18,891 nucleotides of DNA from Gemmatimonadota bacterium. GTDB lineage: Bacteria > Gemmatimonadota > Gemmatimonadetes > Gemmatimonadales > GWC2-71-9. The DNA is taken from NCBI GenBank assembly GCA_029859185.1, contig JAOUDR010000007.1, positions 1-18,891 of the forward strand, in the 5' to 3' direction. Under the pieces are notes generated by a model. The model ran no database searches, was not told the origin of the DNA, and worked only from the letters and a program-made list of their open reading frames with translations. Positions 6,339 through 13,736 of this stretch are shown here, one piece after another (position 1 is the stretch's first letter; every line of letters starts with the position of its first letter). The translations under genes were made by a program, and so were the position numbers.

Positions 6339-6827
6339 TTACCGCTCCCCGTCGTCGAGCTCTCGCAGGGTCCGGAGAATGGAGAGCGGGCTCTCCGCTT
6401 GCCCAGCCGCCAGGATCTTCTGCATCCGCGCCTCGTCGGCCGCGAACTTCTTCCTGAGCCGCGCCTCGTAGGCGTCCTTGAGCGTCTCGATCAGCTTGTC
6501 GAGCTCGTACGGCTTCGGCAGGTAGGAGAACGCGCCGAGCTTGGTGAGCTGGACCGCGCTCTCGAGGGACCCATGTCCGGTCAGGATGATCGCTTCGAGA
6601 AACCGGTGTTCCTGCTTCAGCGACTGCAGAACCTCCCCGCCGTCCATGCCCGGCATCTTGAGGTCGAGCAGCGCGATGTCGAACTTCTCCTGGCGCGCGA
6701 GGGCGATGGCGTCAACGCCATTGCCGGCCGTCTTCACGTCGAAACCCCGCTTGCGCAGCCGCGTAGCGATGGCGTCGAGAAACCGGCTCTCGTCGTCCAC
6801 GATGAGCAGCTTGATCACGTGTTCCAT
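6339..6827 (-). CDS. Stand-alone response-regulator receiver protein
   Basis: 162 residues with a single CheY-like receiver domain and no DNA-binding or enzymatic output. The ATG at 6827 follows AGGAGA (complement of 6833-6838). The open frame extends far upstream, but only as a shadow of the transporter gene. The acidic pocket is D11-D12, the phosphoacceptor is D55 in 'LLDLKMPGMDG', the switch Thr is T83 in 'ILTGHG' and the conserved Lys is K105 in 'LPKPY'. A charged helical tail of about 40 residues follows ('YEARLRKKFAADEARMQKIL'), which could be a docking helix. It starts 20 bases after the receiver-transporter gene and its receiver is closely similar to that protein's receiver, suggesting duplication. 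Likely roles are a phosphate sink, a competitor for the same kinase or a second protein-level output; these are inference. Confidence 0.85.
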   Translation of the reverse strand: MEHVIKLLIVDDESRFLDAIATRLRKRGFDVKTAGNGVDAIALARQEKFDIALLDLKMPGMDGGEVLQSLKQEHRFLEAIILTGHGSLESAVQLTKLGAFSYLPKPYELDKLIETLKDAYEARLRKKFAADEARMQKILAAGQAESPLSILRTLRELDDGER

Positions 6828-6847
6828 CGGAATCTCCTCAATCCCGC

Positions 6848-8908
6848 TCAGACCGCCGGGAACCCGATCCAGCGCCAGTACCCCAGGATCGTCCAGCCCC
6901 AGAGCACCACGAACGACAGCAGCAACACTACAAATCCGTGCTTCATGAAGTCGCCGAGTGTGACCAACTGCTCCCCGGTTTCCGGGTCCTTGGCCATCGC
7001 GTAGGCCAGCGCGTTGGATGGCGTACCGATGATCAGCATGTGGGCAAACGACGAGGCGAACGCGGTCGTCAGACCGACCATCCACGGATGCGTGCCGGCC
7101 ACCGTGGCCATCGGAACCGTCACCGGGCCGATGGCCGCGACCGTGGCCCCGTCGCTCATGAAGTTGGTCGTGATGCCCGTAAACAGGCTCGACGCGATGG
7201 CGAGCCCGGATCCCGCGGAGAGGAACTCCGGCAGCAGGGCCACGAACGCGTCGGCCATGTACAGGGCCGCACCGGTGGCGGCGAGCCCGGAGCCGATGGC
7301 GCAGGCGCCCGCGTACAGCAGCACCACCTCCCAGTGGATCCCCTGCATGTCCTTCCACGAGAGCACGCGGAACACGTTCAGGAGCACGAGGCCCACGAGC
7401 ACCGGCCCACCCATGCCGAGCCATCCGCTGCACGTCACCCACAGCAGCACCACCAGACCGAAGATGGTCGCCGTGACATACTCGTCCCGCGTCATCGGTC
7501 CGATCTTGTCGGCGGCCCGGCGCACCTCCGCGGACACGTTGAGCGTCTTGATCAGCGCCTTGGGTCGGACGAAGAGCAGGAAGTACAACCCGATCACGAT
7601 GGACATGACCGGGACGAACGGCATTCCGTACTGCATCCACTGGCCGAACGTGGGAGCGATGCCATAGTCGGCCAGGATGCCGACCATGATCGCGTTGCGC
7701 CCACCCGCCGCCGGCGAGCCGGGACCGCCCGAGTTGGCGGCAAAGGCGAGCGCCAGGGCAAACATGACCATCAACATGCGATCGCGCTTCAACCCCGCCG
7801 TCTTGATCGCGCTGGCGTAGACCATGACGAACAACGGCACGGTGAACGCCACCAGTGCGTGCTCGGAGATGAACGAGCACGCGACCGAGAACATCGGCAA
7901 AAACACCAGCAGGAGCAGCGGTAGGTTCTTGGCCGGACCCAGCAGCAGGAGCCCAATGCGGCGGTCGAGCCCCGTCTTGGTGATGGCCTTGGCGAGCGCC
8001 AGGACGCCGAAGATGAAGATCACGGCATCCTTGGCAAACGCCTGCGCGATCTGGTCCGGCTTGAACACGTCGTACAGGTACAGCGCAAGCGCCACGAAGA
8101 AGGTGGTGACCGCCACCGGAACGGCACCGCTCGCCCAGAAGAGCGCGCCGATCAAGATCACCCCGAGCATCACCTTGGCCCGGAACGCCGCACCTTCCGG
8201 CGAGAGCGCGGCCTTGGCGGTGCCCCCGTCGGGAGTCGCCGTCGTCTCCTCCAGCTTGTACTTCCGGCCGTAGTAGTTGGCGACTGTCTGCCCTGGTGTC
8301 ATCTCCCGATACGACGCGTACCCCATGATCTCGTCGTGGCCGGCCGTCACGGCGCCCGGTGCGCTCTTGGGGGCGCTGAGCAGGTGCACGAGTCGTGCTG
8401 GCGTCGGTCCGTAGACCACGCCCGCGAAGATCGCGAGGCCGAGGATGATGAACCCGGGTCGCGAGTTGTGGCTGCCGATTAGGCGCTTCCACAGCGACCG
8501 CCCCTCGACGGGGCGCGGGATTTCGTGGCGGGCGCGGGCGTACCCCACCTCCTCGGTGGCCGCCTCGAGCGCCTGCACCACCTCCTCCACATCGCACGGT
8601 TTCTCGAGGTACCGAAACGCGTCGTGACGTCCCGCGTCCTTGGCCGATTCCATCGTGCCGTGTCCCGTGAGCATGATCGCCTGAAGCGTTGGGCGCACGG
8701 CCTTCAGCTCCCGGAGCGTCTGGATCCCATCCATCCCCGGCATCTTGAGGTCTATGACGGCGATCTCGACGGCGTCATCCCGCCGCGTCGCCTTGATGGC
8801 TTCCTCACCGCTGTCCACGTCGAGGATGTCGAACCCGCGCCTACGGAGCCGGCCGGCGAGCGACGTGCGGAATCGGGTTTCGTCGTCTACCAGGAGGATC
8901 TTCGCCAT
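6848..8908 (-). CDS. Receiver domain fused to an SLC13/DASS-family anion transporter
   Basis: 686 residues. Residues 1-125 are a complete receiver domain: D8-D9 acidic pocket, phosphoacceptor D53 in 'VIDLKMPGMDG', T81 in 'IMLTGHG', K103 in 'LEKP'. From about 150 to the end it is a polytopic membrane protein of the SLC13/divalent-anion:sodium symporter group: a first segment near 151-167, an extracytoplasmic loop of about 75 residues, then the usual two inverted halves with re-entrant loops. Family motifs are 'ANSGGPGSPAAGGRNA' (391-406), 'TTNFMSDGATVA' (580-591) and 'IIGTPSNALAYA' (626-637). The hairpin SNT motifs of characterised members are replaced by S348-E349-H350 and S585-D586-G587. The start codon lies three bases after the CBS gene stop, with AGGGGG as ribosome binding site, and no stop or frameshift separates the two domains. 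Likely substrates are dicarboxylates, sulfate or other anions, which the sequence does not settle. Confidence 0.87.
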   Translation of the reverse strand: MAKILLVDDETRFRTSLAGRLRRRGFDILDVDSGEEAIKATRRDDAVEIAVIDLKMPGMDGIQTLRELKAVRPTLQAIMLTGHGTMESAKDAGRHDAFRYLEKPCDVEEVVQALEAATEEVGYARARHEIPRPVEGRSLWKRLIGSHNSRPGFIILGLAIFAGVVYGPTPARLVHLLSAPKSAPGAVTAGHDEIMGYASYREMTPGQTVANYYGRKYKLEETTATPDGGTAKAALSPEGAAFRAKVMLGVILIGALFWASGAVPVAVTTFFVALALYLYDVFKPDQIAQAFAKDAVIFIFGVLALAKAITKTGLDRRIGLLLLGPAKNLPLLLLVFLPMFSVACSFISEHALVAFTVPLFVMVYASAIKTAGLKRDRMLMVMFALALAFAANSGGPGSPAAGGRNAIMVGILADYGIAPTFGQWMQYGMPFVPVMSIVIGLYFLLFVRPKALIKTLNVSAEVRRAADKIGPMTRDEYVTATIFGLVVLLWVTCSGWLGMGGPVLVGLVLLNVFRVLSWKDMQGIHWEVVLLYAGACAIGSGLAATGAALYMADAFVALLPEFLSAGSGLAIASSLFTGITTNFMSDGATVAAIGPVTVPMATVAGTHPWMVGLTTAFASSFAHMLIIGTPSNALAYAMAKDPETGEQLVTLGDFMKHGFVVLLLSFVVLWGWTILGYWRWIGFPAV

Positions 8909-8911
8909 GGC

Positions 8912-9472
8912 TCAGGCCCCCTGCTCAGCGCAGGCGTCTTGCTTGATCTGGCGCGCGAGCTCGTCGAACAGGTCACTCAGGCGCAGAATGCCCACGGTGT
9001 GCCCACCGCGAAGCACCAGCAGGGAGAGCGTCTGATGCTGCACGAAGGCCGTCGTGGCCTCGGCCAGCGAGGCGTGTTCCTCGATGCTGGCCGTGGCCGG
9101 CGTGTAGACCTCGCGCACACATACCCGGCGAGCGCGGACGCAGACATCCACGAGGTCTCCCGTCAAGAGGCCGAGGGTTTGCACGGAGGCGCTTAGCAAG
9201 TCGTCGCCGACCCCAGCCCGGTCGAGCATCTCCCCTTCGAATACCCCTCGGCGCTGGATCATCAAGGCGCGCAGGAAGGCGAAATGGTGCAGCTTGCCGA
9301 CGATGGTGCCATGCCGGTCACGGACGAGCACGGCGCGGTGGGGTTGACGGCCGGGCGGGAGCGCCGCCTGCGATTCGTCGAGCGCCCGGAGGGCATCGAG
9401 GATCGTCGCGCTCTCGTCGACGACCGCATACTCGGTGAGAGACAGGGTGAGGTCCTTCACGCGCTTGGACAC
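8912..9472 (-). CDS. CBS-pair domain protein
   Basis: 186 residues, cytoplasmic, no membrane segment. It has a GTG start at 9472 with GGAG about 10 bases upstream. The first CBS motif covers about residues 10-75 ('ATILDALRALDES', 'RAVLVRDRHGTIVGKLHHFAFLRAL'), and the second about 115-178 ('ATASIEEHASLAEATTAFVQHQTLSLLVLRGGHTVGILRLSDLFDELA'), separated by a linker of about 40 residues. CBS pairs bind adenosine nucleotides such as ATP, AMP or c-di-AMP and often control channels and transporters. Its place between the kinase gene (27-base gap) and the transporter gene (3-base gap) suggests an energy- or nucleotide-sensing subunit of the same circuit. The ligand is unknown. Confidence 0.8.
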   Translation of the reverse strand: MSKRVKDLTLSLTEYAVVDESATILDALRALDESQAALPPGRQPHRAVLVRDRHGTIVGKLHHFAFLRALMIQRRGVFEGEMLDRAGVGDDLLSASVQTLGLLTGDLVDVCVRARRVCVREVYTPATASIEEHASLAEATTAFVQHQTLSLLVLRGGHTVGILRLSDLFDELARQIKQDACAEQGA

Positions 9473-9499
9473 GGTCCGGGTTCTCCGATCCGACCTTGC

Positions 9500-11197
9500 T
9501 CACGAGGGGTGGTAGGGAAGTTCGATGGTGAACGTGCTCCCGTGGCCGGGGGCGCTGTCCACCCGGACCGTGCCCCCGAACGTCTTGATGATCGTATAGC
9601 TCACGCTGAGGCCGAGTCCGGTTCCGCTCCCGGGTTCCTTCGTGGTGAAGAACGGCATGAAGATCTGGTCGAGCTGCGCGGCCGGAATGCCGCATCCGGA
9701 GTCCCGCATGGCAATGGCCACCCGATCCTCCAGATGACGCGTCATGATGGTGAGCGTACCGCCCCGGGGCATCGCGTCTACGGCGTTCTTCACGAGGTTG
9801 ACGAACACCTGCACGAGTTGGTTGCGATCAGTGAGAATCTCGAGCACCGTCGGGTCGTACTCGCGGACGACCGTGATGCTCGAGATCGTCAACTCGTTGC
9901 CGAGCATACCGTCCACCACGTCATCGAGAATGGCGTGCAGGTCCTGGCGCTCGACGCGAACCTCGGTTTGGCGGACGAAGCCAAGGAGTTTGCGGGTGAT
10001 GTCGCGGCAACGGAACACCGCCTCGTGGATGGCGTGCAGGTGCTCCGGGAGATCAATCGGCGGATCCCCTTCCTGGACAAGCGCCGGATCGAGGGAGTCC
10101 TTCAGCACGCCGACTTCCTCCGCGATGACCGCGAGCGGGTTGTTGATCTCGTGCGCGATGCCGGCGGCAAGCTCGCCCACGGAGGCGAGTTTGGCGGCTT
10201 GCACGAGCTGCCCGGAAAGCTCGGCTTCGTGGTGCTCGACGGCGAGCTGTTTTCCCACGAGCTGGCGGGCGCGTCCCAGGATCACGACGCCCATGAGCGC
10301 GAAGAACGCCACGGTGATCCCGAAGATGTTCCCGGGGAAAGCCGCGATTCCGCCGCCGGCCGGGTTCGGCGCCTCCGTGACGACCAGCGCCCACGGCGTT
10401 TCCCGAAGCCAGGCGTACGCGTACTCGGGTACGCCGGCCGCCCGATCCTGCGGCATGATCCCGCGCGCGGGTTGCCGCGGAGGGGAGAACCGGGAGTCGC
10501 GCAGGGCGGACCCGCCGCGCGGAGCAGCAACCTGGAGGATGCCGGTGGCGCTGACGACGGCGGCGTGTACCTCGCTGGCGCCCTCGAGCGTCGCCAGGTA
10601 CTCCGCGAGGCGCTCGGGCGACAGGGTTGAACGGAGCACCTGGACCGATCCGTTGCGCGCCCGCTTCACCGCAATCGTGAAGTGCGGCCGACCGCGAAAC
10701 CCTAGGTAGATTTCAGTGATGAGGGAGCGATCCTCGCCGGCGAGCAACTCGGCGAACCAGGGTTCGTCGTGGTAGTTCACCCCCTCGGGGAAGGTGACCG
10801 GGCCCACGTAGGTCACGAGTTGCCCATCGACGCTCACGACGCCCAGATCGGCGAACGCATCGCTCGTCTGCTGCAGCGTGGCGAGACGCACCGACATGTA
10901 CGCTTCATCCCGCGCGTGCGGGGTGAACAGCGGATCTTCAATGATGTTCGCGAGGTTGGTCAGCCGTTCACGTAGGAACAGATCGAACGTCGCGGCTTGC
11001 TGCTCGGCAATCACCGCGAGGTGTGCGCGGGCACTCTCCCGCAGCAGGTGTCTGTACTGGATGTGGAAGAAGACCGCCAGCAGGAGCAGCGGCATGAAGT
11101 AGAGCAGAATCTGCCGGCTGAGCGTATGGCGGAACAACTCGCGGTAATGGCGGCTCTCACCCGCAGCCGTCGACCGCGACACGGGAGCCAACGTCAC
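9500..11197 (-). CDS. Membrane histidine kinase with a periplasmic Cache-like sensor
   Basis: 565 residues from a GTG at 11197, preceded by GGAGG (complement of 11202-11206). The frame is open to 11290, but that extension is a low-complexity Gly/Arg stretch without a ribosome binding site. TM1 is near residues 28-46. The periplasmic region of about 240 residues has Cache-type features ('LGVVSVDGQLVTYVGP', 'HDEPWFAELLAGED', 'STLSPERLAEYLATLEG', 'WALVVTEAPNP'). TM2 is near 289-308, followed directly by the dimerisation helix with H349 in 'GELAAGIAHEINNPLAVI'. The ATPase domain shows the N box 'NLVKNAVDAM' (467-476), G1 'DSGCGIP', an F box 'FMPFFTTKE' and G2 'GTGLGLS'. It is expected to autophosphorylate H349 and pass phosphate to the two receivers encoded downstream. 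Cache domains typically sense small organic acids or amino acids, so the transported anion may itself be the signal (inference). Confidence 0.9.
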   Translation of the reverse strand: MTLAPVSRSTAAGESRHYRELFRHTLSRQILLYFMPLLLLAVFFHIQYRHLLRESARAHLAVIAEQQAATFDLFLRERLTNLANIIEDPLFTPHARDEAYMSVRLATLQQTSDAFADLGVVSVDGQLVTYVGPVTFPEGVNYHDEPWFAELLAGEDRSLITEIYLGFRGRPHFTIAVKRARNGSVQVLRSTLSPERLAEYLATLEGASEVHAAVVSATGILQVAAPRGGSALRDSRFSPPRQPARGIMPQDRAAGVPEYAYAWLRETPWALVVTEAPNPAGGGIAAFPGNIFGITVAFFALMGVVILGRARQLVGKQLAVEHHEAELSGQLVQAAKLASVGELAAGIAHEINNPLAVIAEEVGVLKDSLDPALVQEGDPPIDLPEHLHAIHEAVFRCRDITRKLLGFVRQTEVRVERQDLHAILDDVVDGMLGNELTISSITVVREYDPTVLEILTDRNQLVQVFVNLVKNAVDAMPRGGTLTIMTRHLEDRVAIAMRDSGCGIPAAQLDQIFMPFFTTKEPGSGTGLGLSVSYTIIKTFGGTVRVDSAPGHGSTFTIELPYHPS

Positions 11198-11453
11198 CGC
11201 GCCTCCACCGGAGCCACGCCGTCTGCCACCGCCCATGGCCACCCCCACCCACCGCCCATGGAACCGACGTTCCCGAAGCCCGTAAGGCAATCAGCCGACG
11301 GCGGCGCGGCCGGGCTTCGACTCGTCCCGCCGTGAATGCTATCGCTAAGAGCATGAACTCCTCAACAACGGAGCATGAACTCCTCAACGACCTGCGACGC
11401 GATCTCCGATCAATTGATCCGGCTTTGCCTGCCGCGGGGCCGCCCGCAACGCC
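11198..11453. other. Intergenic region left of the recombination scar
   Basis: No intact gene is seen. It should carry the minus-strand promoter of the kinase operon, but I cannot assign boxes. It contains two copies of CACCGCCCATGG (about 11228 and 11250) and a 22-base tandem duplication at 11349-11392. A GTG at 11332 opens a frame that runs through the tetR remnant into the AhpD-like 3' half, which is treated here as accidental. Confidence 0.45.
11349..11392. repeat. 22-base tandem duplication
   Basis: GAGCATGAACTCCTCAAC occurs at 11349-11366 and again at 11371-11388, a period of 22 bases with one difference in the following bases. It sits next to the recombination scar and has no evident function. 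Confidence 0.65.
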
Positions 11454-11540
11454 CTACGGCCGCCGCAGCGCCCCAAGGAGCAGGTCGCACGCGGGCCCCA
11501 CCCGCGCCGCCATACGCGTGTGCTTCTTGGCCAGCACCCA
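11454..11540 (-). pseudogene. 3' terminal fragment of a tetR copy
   Basis: The complement encodes the last 28 codons of a TetR protein plus TAG: it begins 'WVLAKKHTRMAARVGPAC' and ends 'LRRP'. These differ from the end of the intact TetR at 12963 by two residues (H for N, A for G). At DNA level 11452-11541 matches 12961-13050 at 85 of 90 bases, with 51 consecutive identical bases (11471-11521). The rest of the gene is missing, and the sequence switches abruptly to an AhpD-like gene at 11542. Confidence 0.85.
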
Positions 11541-11541
11541 A

Positions 11542-11856
11542 GCGGGTCTCCGTAAGCTCCTCGCGCTCTCGGGCCAGTCGGCGGCGGACGCACGTGCGCT
11601 CGTCGACCAACTCGGGCGGGACTACCGGACAGCAGACCTCACCGCGGCGGATCGGGTGATGCTCGACTACGCGGTGAAACTGACCCACACACCGGCGACC
11701 CTGGGGAGCGCCGACGTTGCGGGGCTTCGCGCCGCGGGGTTCGACCATCGCGGCATCCACGACATCTGCGCCGTCACCGCGTACTACGCCTTCGTGAACC
11801 GTATTGCCGACGGACTCGGTGTGGAGCTGGAACCGAGGTGGGAGACGGAGGCGTGA
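11542..11856 (+). pseudogene. 5'-truncated AhpD/CMD-family paralogue
   Basis: The frame encodes 'AGLRKLLALSGQSAADAR' through 'GLGVELEPRWETEA', the C-terminal 104 residues of the same family as the gene at 4203-4751, at about 77% identity and ending with matching stop positions. Its first half, including the CxxC/U redox motif and the following His pair, is absent and replaced by the inverted tetR tail. The remaining frame is intact, with no stops or frameshifts, so the truncation may be recent. A long open frame from a GTG at 11332 crosses the junction and could make a hybrid protein of 174 residues, but its N-terminal part is antisense to the tetR fragment and without the redox motif it is unlikely to be active. 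Confidence 0.75.
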
Positions 11857-11938
11857 AGAGTGCGGCGGCGGACCATCCCCATGCAGGCGCCGCACGACTC
11901 ACGGAGCTCGCCCTCGAGTCGGATGCCGAGGGCACGGC

Positions 11939-12892
11939 TCACAGCAGGCGGAGATCGAGCAAGTACTTCCCGGCAATGAAGAGGATGACGGCGCTCAACA
12001 TCCACTTGATGGCCCGGGAGGGGATGTACTTCTGACAACGGGCCCCCAGGTACATGCCCGCCAAGCCCCCCACGCCGAACAGCAGCCCGAGTGGCCAGTC
12101 AGGGGCAATGGATTGCGTGGGGTGGAACAGCGCGAGCCCCTGGTAGATCCCCACACCGGCCACCGAGGTCACGAAAGTGCTCAAGAGCGTCGTGCCGGCA
12201 ATCGTGTACACGGGGAGCCCGAAGAACGCGACGAGCAGCGGTGCGATTACGGCACCGCCCCCGATGCCGTAGATCCCGCCGACGATCCCCACGCCGAAGC
12301 TCAGGGCTACGGCACCGATGGTGGAGAACTCGAATCGCTCTCCGCAGAACTCGTAGCTGGTTCGCCGTGACGTGAACGTCCGCACCACCACCGCCGGGAG
12401 CTGATCTGGGGACATCGGCTCCTGGCGCTGATGGCGTGCCAGCGTCTGGAAGTGCCGCTCCACCACGGCCGACTTCTGACTCCGCGCCTGCGCGCGCGTC
12501 AGGTCGCGAATCATCCGACCGCCGACGTACAGGAGCACCAGCGCTACGAACACCTTGAAGAGCCCCGGATCCCGCAGATACGTGATCCGGGTGAGGGCCC
12601 CAACCAGCGTCCCCGGCAGACTGCCCGCGAGGACGATCAGGCACAGGGGCCATATCATCCGCCCCTCGCGGACATACCGCCACACGCCACCGGGGATGGC
12701 CACCACGTTGAACACTTGGTTCGTGGCACTGACCGAAGGTGCCGTGTACCCCAGGACCGACACCTGAAACGGAAGAAGAAGGAAGGCGCCCGACACGCCA
12801 CCCATGGAGGTGCAGAACGAGACCGCGAGCGCAACGAGCGGCGGGATCCAGATCGCGACCTCGACGCCGGACGCCTGGAAGTAGGTGGTCAC
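11939..12892 (-). CDS. TauE/SafE-family (sulfite exporter-like) membrane permease
   Basis: About 317 residues with roughly eight hydrophobic segments in two related halves. The family signatures are visible: 'MGGVSGAFLLLPFQVSVLG' near the N-terminus and 'GGIYGIGGGAVIAPLLVAFF' at the start of the second half, each followed by a Thr/Ser-rich segment ('SATNQVFNVV', 'GTTLLSTFVTSV'). A cytoplasmic loop of about 70 charged residues joins the halves. TauE/SafE proteins export sulfite, sulfoacetate or similar organosulfur anions, or act as general carboxylate permeases; the substrate here cannot be read. The start is uncertain: the GTG at 12892 has GGGAGG only three bases upstream, while a GTG at 12904 is in frame but has no ribosome binding site. 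It is co-directional with, and 70 bases downstream of, the TetR gene, so they may be co-transcribed. Confidence 0.82.
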   Translation of the reverse strand: MTTYFQASGVEVAIWIPPLVALAVSFCTSMGGVSGAFLLLPFQVSVLGYTAPSVSATNQVFNVVAIPGGVWRYVREGRMIWPLCLIVLAGSLPGTLVGALTRITYLRDPGLFKVFVALVLLYVGGRMIRDLTRAQARSQKSAVVERHFQTLARHQRQEPMSPDQLPAVVVRTFTSRRTSYEFCGERFEFSTIGAVALSFGVGIVGGIYGIGGGAVIAPLLVAFFGLPVYTIAGTTLLSTFVTSVAGVGIYQGLALFHPTQSIAPDWPLGLLFGVGGLAGMYLGARCQKYIPSRAIKWMLSAVILFIAGKYLLDLRLL

Positions 12893-12962
12893 GGTCCTCC
12901 CCACCCAGCCTGTCTGCCCGAGCCGTGCCCCGCCCGCGGTTCAGGGCTGGTATCCGCGGGCG

Positions 12963-13556
12963 CTACGGGCGGCGCAGCCCCCCAAGGAGCAGGTCGCACG
13001 CGGGCCCCACCCGCGCCGCCATACGCGTGTTCTTCTTGGCCAGCACCCAATCGGTAGCCATCTCGTCCAGCACACCGAAGACGATCTTGGCGGTAAACGA
13101 GGCGTCGACGGTGGCGCGGAAGACGCCGTCGCGCTTGCCCTCGTCCACGATGCTCGCGATGAGCCCGAGATACTCCTGGAGACGACTGCGGGAGAGCAGC
13201 TCCAGCACATGGAGCGTGTGCCGGAACTCCACCTGGAAGATCACCGCCAGATCGCGGTCCGCCCCCAACAGCGTCAGATGCAGCTCGATCAGGCGACGGA
13301 GTTTCTCCTCGGCGCCCGCTTGCGCGTCTTCCACGATCCCGCGTGCCTCGTCGATGAACCGCTGCATCGCGCGCTCGAAGATCGAGACGAGAATCGCTTC
13401 CTTGCTCTTGAAATAGAGGTAAATGGTCCCGTCGGCCACGCCGGCCCGACCGGCGATCGTCGCGACCGTGGTGCCGTAGTAGCCGCGACGCGCAATCTCC
13501 ACGATCGCGGCATCCAGGATCCGCTGCCGCTTGGCTTCCCTCCGCGTGGCGGTCAC
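12963..13556 (-). CDS. TetR/AcrR-family repressor, probable regulator of the divergent fatty-acid operon
   Basis: 197 residues from a GTG at 13556 with GGGAG upstream (an overlapping ATG is closed by a stop). Residues about 8-54 form the classic TetR helix-turn-helix: 'RILDAAIVEIARRGYYGTT', then 'IAGRAGVADGTIYLYFKSKE'. The remaining approximately 140 residues are the helical ligand-binding and dimerisation domain ('AEEKLRRLIELHLTLLG', 'FQVEFRHTLHVLELLS'). It is similar in type to the acyl-CoA-responsive FadR (YsiA) group of Gram-positive bacteria, and it is divergent from fadN-fadA-fadE. Two matching palindromes in the shared intergenic region support that it represses both itself and the fad operon until acyl-CoA binds; the ligand is inferred. 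The 3' end is duplicated at 11454-11540. Confidence 0.85.
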   Translation of the reverse strand: MTATRREAKRQRILDAAIVEIARRGYYGTTVATIAGRAGVADGTIYLYFKSKEAILVSIFERAMQRFIDEARGIVEDAQAGAEEKLRRLIELHLTLLGADRDLAVIFQVEFRHTLHVLELLSRSRLQEYLGLIASIVDEGKRDGVFRATVDASFTAKIVFGVLDEMATDWVLAKKNTRMAARVGPACDLLLGGLRRP

Positions 13557-13585
13557 CGCATCTCCCTGACCGGGGACTCAATTAA

Positions 13586-13599
13586 TGAATACTGACTCA
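13586..13599. promoter_or_regulatory. Degenerate TetR operator in front of tetR
   Basis: TGAATA-CT-GACTCA lies 30 bases upstream of the tetR start. It has the same left arm and two-base spacer as the perfect operator at 13737-13750, and four of six matches in the right arm. This suggests weaker autoregulation. Confidence 0.5.
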
Positions 13600-13705
13600 G
13601 ATTATTCCCATTTCACAATCCCCGTGCGCCCTTGCCCCTCGCACCTCGCTACGAGTCCGATCCAGAACCTGAAAGCCACCGCCACCGCCACGGTTCCACC
13701 ACGTG

Positions 13706-13734
13706 TTGACAGCGGTCCCGGCTACTGCTAGCGT
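13706..13734 (+). promoter_or_regulatory. Predicted sigma-70-type promoter of the fad operon
   Basis: TTGACA (13706-13711), 17-base spacer, TAGCGT (13729-13734). The -35 box is a perfect consensus and the -10 box is partial. Transcription would start near 13741, inside the operator at 13737-13750, about 32 bases before fadN. Confidence 0.6.
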
Positions 13735-13736
13735 AC

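Noticed and set aside
6828..8597. Long minus-strand frame upstream of the lone receiver (would give a 752-residue protein)
   Set aside because: It is the out-of-frame shadow of the transporter gene, with Arg/Gly-rich content and no family match. The receiver starts cleanly at 6827.
9284..10630. A 448-residue plus-strand frame opposite the CBS and kinase genes
   Set aside because: It is antisense to conserved kinase motifs, and the translation has no recognisable domain.
11332..11541. Coding start for a hybrid 174-residue protein at the AhpD-like 3' half
   Set aside because: The N-terminal portion is antisense to a tetR remnant and includes a 22-base tandem duplication. There is no redox motif, so it is more likely an accidental frame.
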